In this document: positions 7,995 through 11,334 of the stretch, piece by piece | Position numbering within the stretch: position 1 is the stretch's first letter | How the letters are laid out: every line of letters starts with the position of its first letter | Assembly: GCA_964230195.1 (NCBI GenBank) | Contig: CAXRGH010000158.1 | Span: 1-11,334 of the forward strand | Direction of reading: 5' to 3' | Source: CAXRGH01 sp964230195 | Lineage (GTDB): Bacteria > Pseudomonadota > Gammaproteobacteria > Enterobacterales > Alteromonadaceae | DNA: 11,334 bases | Notes under the pieces: model-generated | The model's input: the letters and a program-made list of their open reading frames with translations, nothing else | Database searches by the model: none | Told to the model about the DNA's origin: nothing | Made by a program: the position numbers and the translations under genes

Positions 7995-9038
7995 ATGTTA
8001 AAGAAGCTTCGAGGAATGTTTTCCAATGACCTCTCCATTGACCTCGGCACCGCAAACACCCTTATTTATGTTAAGGACCAGGGTATCGTATTAAATGAGC
8101 CTTCTGTAGTTGCTATTCGTCAAGAACGAGCAGGGGGACCAAAAAGTGTGGCGGCTGTGGGCGCAGAAGCCAAGCGAATGTTAGGTCGTACACCGGGCAA
8201 TATTAAAGCAATTCGTCCAATGAAAGATGGCGTAATCGCCGACTTTTACGTCACCGAAAAAATGTTGCAGCACTTCATTAAGCAAGTACACGACAACAAT
8301 GTGCTTCGCCCAAGTCCTCGTGTTTTGGTTTGTGTTCCTTGTGGATCAACACAAGTAGAGCGCCGCGCAATCCGTGAATCAGCATTAGGTGCTGGTGCGC
8401 GTGAAGTTTTCCTTATTGACGAACCAATGGCGGCAGCTATTGGTGCTGGCCTACCCGTATCAGAAGCAACAGGTTCACTGGTTGTTGATATCGGTGGTGG
8501 TACAACCGAAGTTGCCATCATTTCATTGAACGGTGTGGTTTACTCTTCATCAGTACGTATTGGTGGTGATAAGTTCGATGAAGCGATCATTAATTACATT
8601 CGTCGTAACTTTGGTAGCTTGATTGGTGAAGCAACAGCCGAGCGCATTAAACATGAAATTGGTGCTGCTTATCCTGGCGAAGAAGTAAAAGAAATTGAAG
8701 TACGAGGTCGTAACCTAGCAGAAGGTGTGCCTCGTGGGTTTACTTTGAACAGCAACGAAATTCTTGAAGCGTTACAAGAGCCTTTAACTGGTATTGTTTC
8801 CGCCGTTATGGTTGCTTTGGAACAGTCTCCACCAGAGTTGGCGTCTGATATCTCTGAACGCGGAATGGTTTTAACTGGCGGTGGGGCTTTGCTTAAAGAC
8901 CTAGATCGTTTGTTGATGGAAGAAACGGGCATTCCTGTGGTTATTGCTGATGACCCGTTAACCTGTGTCGCGCGTGGCGGTGGTAAAGCCTTCGATATGA
9001 TCGATATGCATGGCGGAGACTTGTTTAGCTACGAATAG
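7995..9038 (+). CDS. mreB: Rod shape-determining protein MreB (bacterial actin)
   Basis: ATP-binding actin homologue that polymerises on the inner face of the cytoplasmic membrane and guides the elongasome (RodA, PBP2, MreC, MreD, RodZ) in lateral wall synthesis. At 347 aa it has the same length as the enterobacterial protein. Visible actin-superfamily motifs are the phosphate-1 loop DLGTANTLIYV at 16-26, EPMAAAIG at 143-150, the phosphate-2 loop VVDIGGGTTEV at 163-173, and the adenosine motif VLTGGGALL from 292. The N-terminal MLKKLRGMFSNDLS fits an amphipathic membrane-binding start. The ATG is preceded by AGGAAG (7979-7984) at a 10-base spacing. It is the first gene of mreBCD-maf-rng, behind a terminator and a candidate promoter. 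Highly conserved; nothing unusual seen. Confidence 0.98.
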   Translation: MLKKLRGMFSNDLSIDLGTANTLIYVKDQGIVLNEPSVVAIRQERAGGPKSVAAVGAEAKRMLGRTPGNIKAIRPMKDGVIADFYVTEKMLQHFIKQVHDNNVLRPSPRVLVCVPCGSTQVERRAIRESALGAGAREVFLIDEPMAAAIGAGLPVSEATGSLVVDIGGGTTEVAIISLNGVVYSSSVRIGGDKFDEAIINYIRRNFGSLIGEATAERIKHEIGAAYPGEEVKEIEVRGRNLAEGVPRGFTLNSNEILEALQEPLTGIVSAVMVALEQSPPELASDISERGMVLTGGGALLKDLDRLLMEETGIPVVIADDPLTCVARGGGKAFDMIDMHGGDLFSYE

Positions 9039-9106
9039 GGGTTGCATTTAAACATCCTGTCGTCCAAACAAGTTGTGTCATTACAAATAGTTAGAACACG
9101 TTATAT

Positions 9107-10006
9107 ATGGACAATATATTCAGTCGAGGTCCGTCCTTAAACAGCAGACTCGTCATGGGCATCGTATTGTCTTTGACGTTGATGCTTATGGATCATCGAC
9201 TGGATAGTTTCAGCGCCGCTCGTGTATACCTAAACTCTCTTGTTGCCCCATTGCAGTATGTCGCGAATATCCCAGGAGACGCACTAAGCTGGCTGTCGCG
9301 AGAGTTGACTTCTAAGCGACAGTTATTGGAAGAAAACGCTCGTTTAACGCACCAAGCTACGGTGATGAGTGAAGAGAACTTGCGCTTCCAATTTTTAAAA
9401 CGTGAAAATGATCGTTTGCGCACATTGCTTGGTTCCCCCGTCAGAAAAGAAGCCCGAAAAATGGTTGCGGAGTTGATGGCGGTTGATAATAACCCCTACA
9501 GTCAGCAAATCGTTATCGATAAAGGCGCTATTCACGGCGTGTATCAAGGGCAAGCAGTGCTTGATGAGCACGGCGTTGTTGGACAGGTGCTTCAAGTCGC
9601 AACGACAAACAGTCGTATTTTGCTTATTTCAGACATCACCCACGCTACGCCAACGCGATTAGGTCGTAATGGCGTGAGAATTATTGCCTCTGGTTCAGGT
9701 GACTTAGATGAGCTCGTTATTGACCATGTTGCGCATAGCACCGATATTCGAGTGGGCGATACGCTCATCTCATCGGGTTTAGGTAAAGTATTTCCAGAAG
9801 GCTATCCTGTCGCACAAGTTACCTCGGTGGTTCGCGATGAATCTCGTCCTTTTACCATCATTAAAGCAATGCCTTCTGCCCGCCTTGATAGACTGAAGTA
9901 TTTGTTACTATTGTGGCCAAGCAATGCGCCTACGGATCCCGTCATGCCAGTTAGCGATGCTGAAGGGCGTGTTCAAGTCCCTGAAAACCCAATTCAGGAG
10001 CAATAA
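9107..10006 (+). CDS. mreC: Rod shape-determining protein MreC
   Basis: Bitopic inner-membrane protein whose periplasmic part binds and activates PBP2 and links it to MreB/MreD. At 299 aa, it has a short cytoplasmic N-terminus (MDNIFSRGPSLNSR), a membrane helix at about 15-29 (LVMGIVLSLTLMLM) followed by the family-typical 'DHR', and a periplasmic coiled coil at about 66-110 (LLEENARLTHQ, LKRENDRLRTLLGS). A beta-rich MreC domain runs to about 270 (IDKGAIHGVYQGQAVLDEHG, then RILLISD and ISSGLGKVFPEGYPVAQV). The last 30 residues are a low-complexity, proline-containing tail. The start fits the conserved family N-terminus, but no clear Shine-Dalgarno sequence precedes it (upstream bases AGAACACGTTATAT). 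The gene starts 68 bp after mreB with no terminator visible in the gap. Confidence 0.96.
   Translation: MDNIFSRGPSLNSRLVMGIVLSLTLMLMDHRLDSFSAARVYLNSLVAPLQYVANIPGDALSWLSRELTSKRQLLEENARLTHQATVMSEENLRFQFLKRENDRLRTLLGSPVRKEARKMVAELMAVDNNPYSQQIVIDKGAIHGVYQGQAVLDEHGVVGQVLQVATTNSRILLISDITHATPTRLGRNGVRIIASGSGDLDELVIDHVAHSTDIRVGDTLISSGLGKVFPEGYPVAQVTSVVRDESRPFTIIKAMPSARLDRLKYLLLLWPSNAPTDPVMPVSDAEGRVQVPENPIQEQ
9996..10000 (+). promoter_or_regulatory. Ribosome binding site for mreD inside the mreC 3' end
   Basis: AGGAG lies within the last codons of mreC, 12 bases before the mreD ATG at 10013. The mreC stop (TAA, 10004-10006) falls between the two, so mreD initiation is probably coupled to mreC termination. 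Confidence 0.6.
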
Positions 10007-10012
10007 ATCCGA

Positions 10013-10489
10013 ATGCAATTAAAAAACTTCATTATAGGGATCAGTATCGTTTTGGCGTTAATGTTGCAAATTATGCCGATGCCGCCAGCGGTTGATCCAT
10101 TTCGCCCTGATTGGGTATACCTTGTTATCGCTTATTGGACATTAGCTTTACCCAATCGCGTGAATGTTGGTGTTGCGTTTTTAAATGGCATTATTCTGGA
10201 TGTGTTGCTAGGGACAACTTTAGGTGTCCATAGTTTAGCGTTAACCGTTGTCACCTATATTCTGGCGGCCAATTATTTGAGGTTAAGGAATTATTCTGTG
10301 TGGCAACAGGCCGTGATCATTGCGTTGCTTGCTGCGTTCTACCATTTGATTGTGTTTTGGCTATTGCGTCTATTAACCGATCTAAATTTTAATTTTGAGT
10401 TCTTGTGGCCTGTGGCAACAAGCATGATTTTCTGGCCTTGGATATTCCTTTTACTCAGAAAAGTGAGAAGGCAGTTCCGAGTTTCCTAA
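10013..10489 (+). CDS. mreD: Rod shape-determining protein MreD
   Basis: Polytopic inner-membrane partner of MreC in the elongasome. At 158 aa it is close to the usual length for the family, and very hydrophobic. About six membrane segments can be read at residues 5-22, 33-48, 54-70, 73-90, 99-121 and 129-150, the last followed by the positive tail LLRKVRRQFRVS. Family-typical wording includes 'PFRPDWVYLVIAYW', 'NVGVAFLNGIILDVLLGTTLG' and 'YHLIVFW'. It begins 6 bp after mreC and ends 15 or 18 bp before maf, consistent with one transcript. Confidence 0.95.
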   Translation: MQLKNFIIGISIVLALMLQIMPMPPAVDPFRPDWVYLVIAYWTLALPNRVNVGVAFLNGIILDVLLGTTLGVHSLALTVVTYILAANYLRLRNYSVWQQAVIIALLAAFYHLIVFWLLRLLTDLNFNFEFLWPVATSMIFWPWIFLLLRKVRRQFRVS

Positions 10490-10497
10490 ACAACGTT

Positions 10498-10501
10498 AGG
10501 G
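10498..10501 (+). promoter_or_regulatory. Ribosome binding site deciding the maf start
   Basis: AGGG (within TTAGGGTGG) precedes two adjacent in-frame ATG codons at 10505 and 10508. The spacing is 3 bases to the first and 6 to the second, so the second is favoured. Confidence 0.5.
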
Positions 10502-10507
10502 TGGATG

Positions 10508-11104
10508 ATGTCTGTTCAACTTATCCTTGCTTCCCAATCACCTCGCCGAGTTGAGCTATTAAGCCAAGTTGGTGTGACTTTTACACAACAACCTGCAGAC
10601 GTCGACGAAACACCGCTTCCTAACGAGGCGCCGCTGACCTACGTGATGCGGATGGCAAAAATAAAAGCCGAAACCGTTTGGAACCAAGCACGGTCTCTAG
10701 AGTCAAACCAAAATCTTGTTGTCCTTGGCTCTGACACCATCGGCGAAATGAACGGTCAAGTTCTTATTAAGCCAACCGACATTGAAGACTTCAAGCGAAC
10801 GCTGCAAATGATGTCGGGTGATATACACTTAATTCATACAGCGATTGCGGTATGCACATCAAACGGGGTACTAACGGAAGTGGTCACCACAGAAGTAGAG
10901 TTTGGTGTTATCACCGAGCAAGATATGCAGTGGTATTGGGATTCAGGCGAACCACAAGACAAAGCAGGCGGTTATGCTATCCAAGGTTTAGCTGCGCAAT
11001 TCGTTAAGCAAATTCGAGGCAGTTATAGCGCTGTTGTCGGCTTGCCTTTGTACGAAACTCTTAACATGCTGAAACAAGCAGGGATAACTATTCATGAGCG
11101 GTGA
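10508..11104 (+). CDS. maf: Maf-family nucleotide pyrophosphatase, YhdE type (dTTP/UTP)
   Basis: House-cleaning nucleoside triphosphate pyrophosphatase of the cytosol; the YhdE subgroup hydrolyses dTTP, UTP and some modified pyrimidine nucleotides to monophosphates plus pyrophosphate (family knowledge). Length is 198 aa from ATG 10508, or 199 aa from 10505. Motifs visible are the signature loop SQSPRR at 9-14, DVDE (in PADVDETPL), the GSDT motif with D76, QDKAGGYAIQG at 150-160, and GSYSAVVGLPLYET near the C-terminus. The wording matches the YhdE branch (SGEPxDKAGxYxIQG) rather than the YceF branch, and the location between mreD and rng is the yhdE position in other Gammaproteobacteria. Its last 11 bases overlap rng in another frame. 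No missing key residue seen. Confidence 0.95.
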   Translation: MSVQLILASQSPRRVELLSQVGVTFTQQPADVDETPLPNEAPLTYVMRMAKIKAETVWNQARSLESNQNLVVLGSDTIGEMNGQVLIKPTDIEDFKRTLQMMSGDIHLIHTAIAVCTSNGVLTEVVTTEVEFGVITEQDMQWYWDSGEPQDKAGGYAIQGLAAQFVKQIRGSYSAVVGLPLYETLNMLKQAGITIHER

Positions 11105-11334
11105 GTTACTCATTAATGTCACGCCTTCGGAATCGCGCGTTGCCCTAATCGAAAATGGGTTGTTACAAGAGATCCACGTTGAACGTCATACTAAAAAAGG
11201 CCTCGTTGGTAACATTTATCGAGGCAAAGTGAGTCGAGTGTTACCCGGAATGCAGGCTGCCTTTGTTGACATTGGCCTTGAAAGAGCCGCTTTTTTGCAC
11301 GCTTCTGATATTGCAATGCATAAGGAAATTGCCG
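11094..11334 (+). CDS. rng: Ribonuclease G, 3'-partial (N-terminal 80 residues)
   Basis: Endoribonuclease of the RNase E/G family, involved in 16S rRNA 5' end maturation and turnover of some mRNAs. Only the first 80 codons are in the window and the frame is open to the right edge. The translation starts MSGELLINVTPSESRVALIE and continues with GLLQEIHVER, KGLVGNIYRGKVSRVLPGMQ and AAFVDIGLERAAFLHASDI, the RNase G N-terminus leading into the S1 RNA-binding domain. The catalytic DNase I-like region lies outside. The ATG overlaps the end of maf by 11 bases (maf stop TGA at 11102-11104). An AGGGA at 11080-11084, inside maf, lies 9 bases before the start. This arrangement suggests translational coupling to maf. 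Confidence 0.95.
   Translation, partial: MSGELLINVTPSESRVALIENGLLQEIHVERHTKKGLVGNIYRGKVSRVLPGMQAAFVDIGLERAAFLHASDIAMHKEIA

Noticed and set aside
8246..8932. Minus-strand open frames inside mreB
   Set aside because: They are antisense shadows of a highly conserved gene, with low-complexity serine/arginine/proline-rich translations.

Overview
The window looks like the chromosome of an MSHA-pilus-bearing, probably marine gammaproteobacterium. An Alteromonadales-type organism is my best guess, inferred from protein character and the mshQ-to-mreB linkage; I cannot fix a genus. All supported genes lie on the + strand and are densely packed. I found no tRNA, rRNA, CRISPR array, insertion sequence or attachment site.

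Region 1 (3-5801) is the 3' part of a very long mshQ-type gene, the last gene of the MSHA type IV pilus locus. Its reading frame is open to the left edge, so the N-terminus lies outside the window. The visible protein has five concanavalin/LamG-like domains in an A-B-B-B-A order, with a B period of about 720 bp, followed by a DUF6701 C-terminal module.

Region 2 (5802-7994) holds one apparently single-gene unit. A 185-bp spacer carries a perfect inverted repeat overlapping a candidate promoter. It is followed by a secreted coiled-coil + PEGA + FGE/sulfatase-modifying-factor-fold protein of 628 aa, then a strong intrinsic terminator. The FGE-like domain lacks the active-site cysteine pair, so it is unlikely to be a formylglycine-generating enzyme.

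Region 3 (7995-11334) is the conserved cell-shape cluster mreB-mreC-mreD-maf-rng. MreB is the actin-like filament, MreC and MreD are its inner-membrane/periplasmic partners, Maf (YhdE type) is a nucleotide pyrophosphatase, and RNase G processes RNA. An extended -10 candidate promoter precedes mreB. Spacing tightens downstream: 68 bp between mreB and mreC, 6 bp to mreD, 15 or 18 bp to maf depending on the maf start, and an 11-bp maf/rng overlap. This suggests one transcript with translational coupling at the end. rng is cut by the right edge.

Most of this is a standard syntenic block. The less ordinary parts are the symmetric multi-LamG MshQ and the coiled-coil/PEGA/pseudo-FGE gene between the pilus and cell-shape loci.
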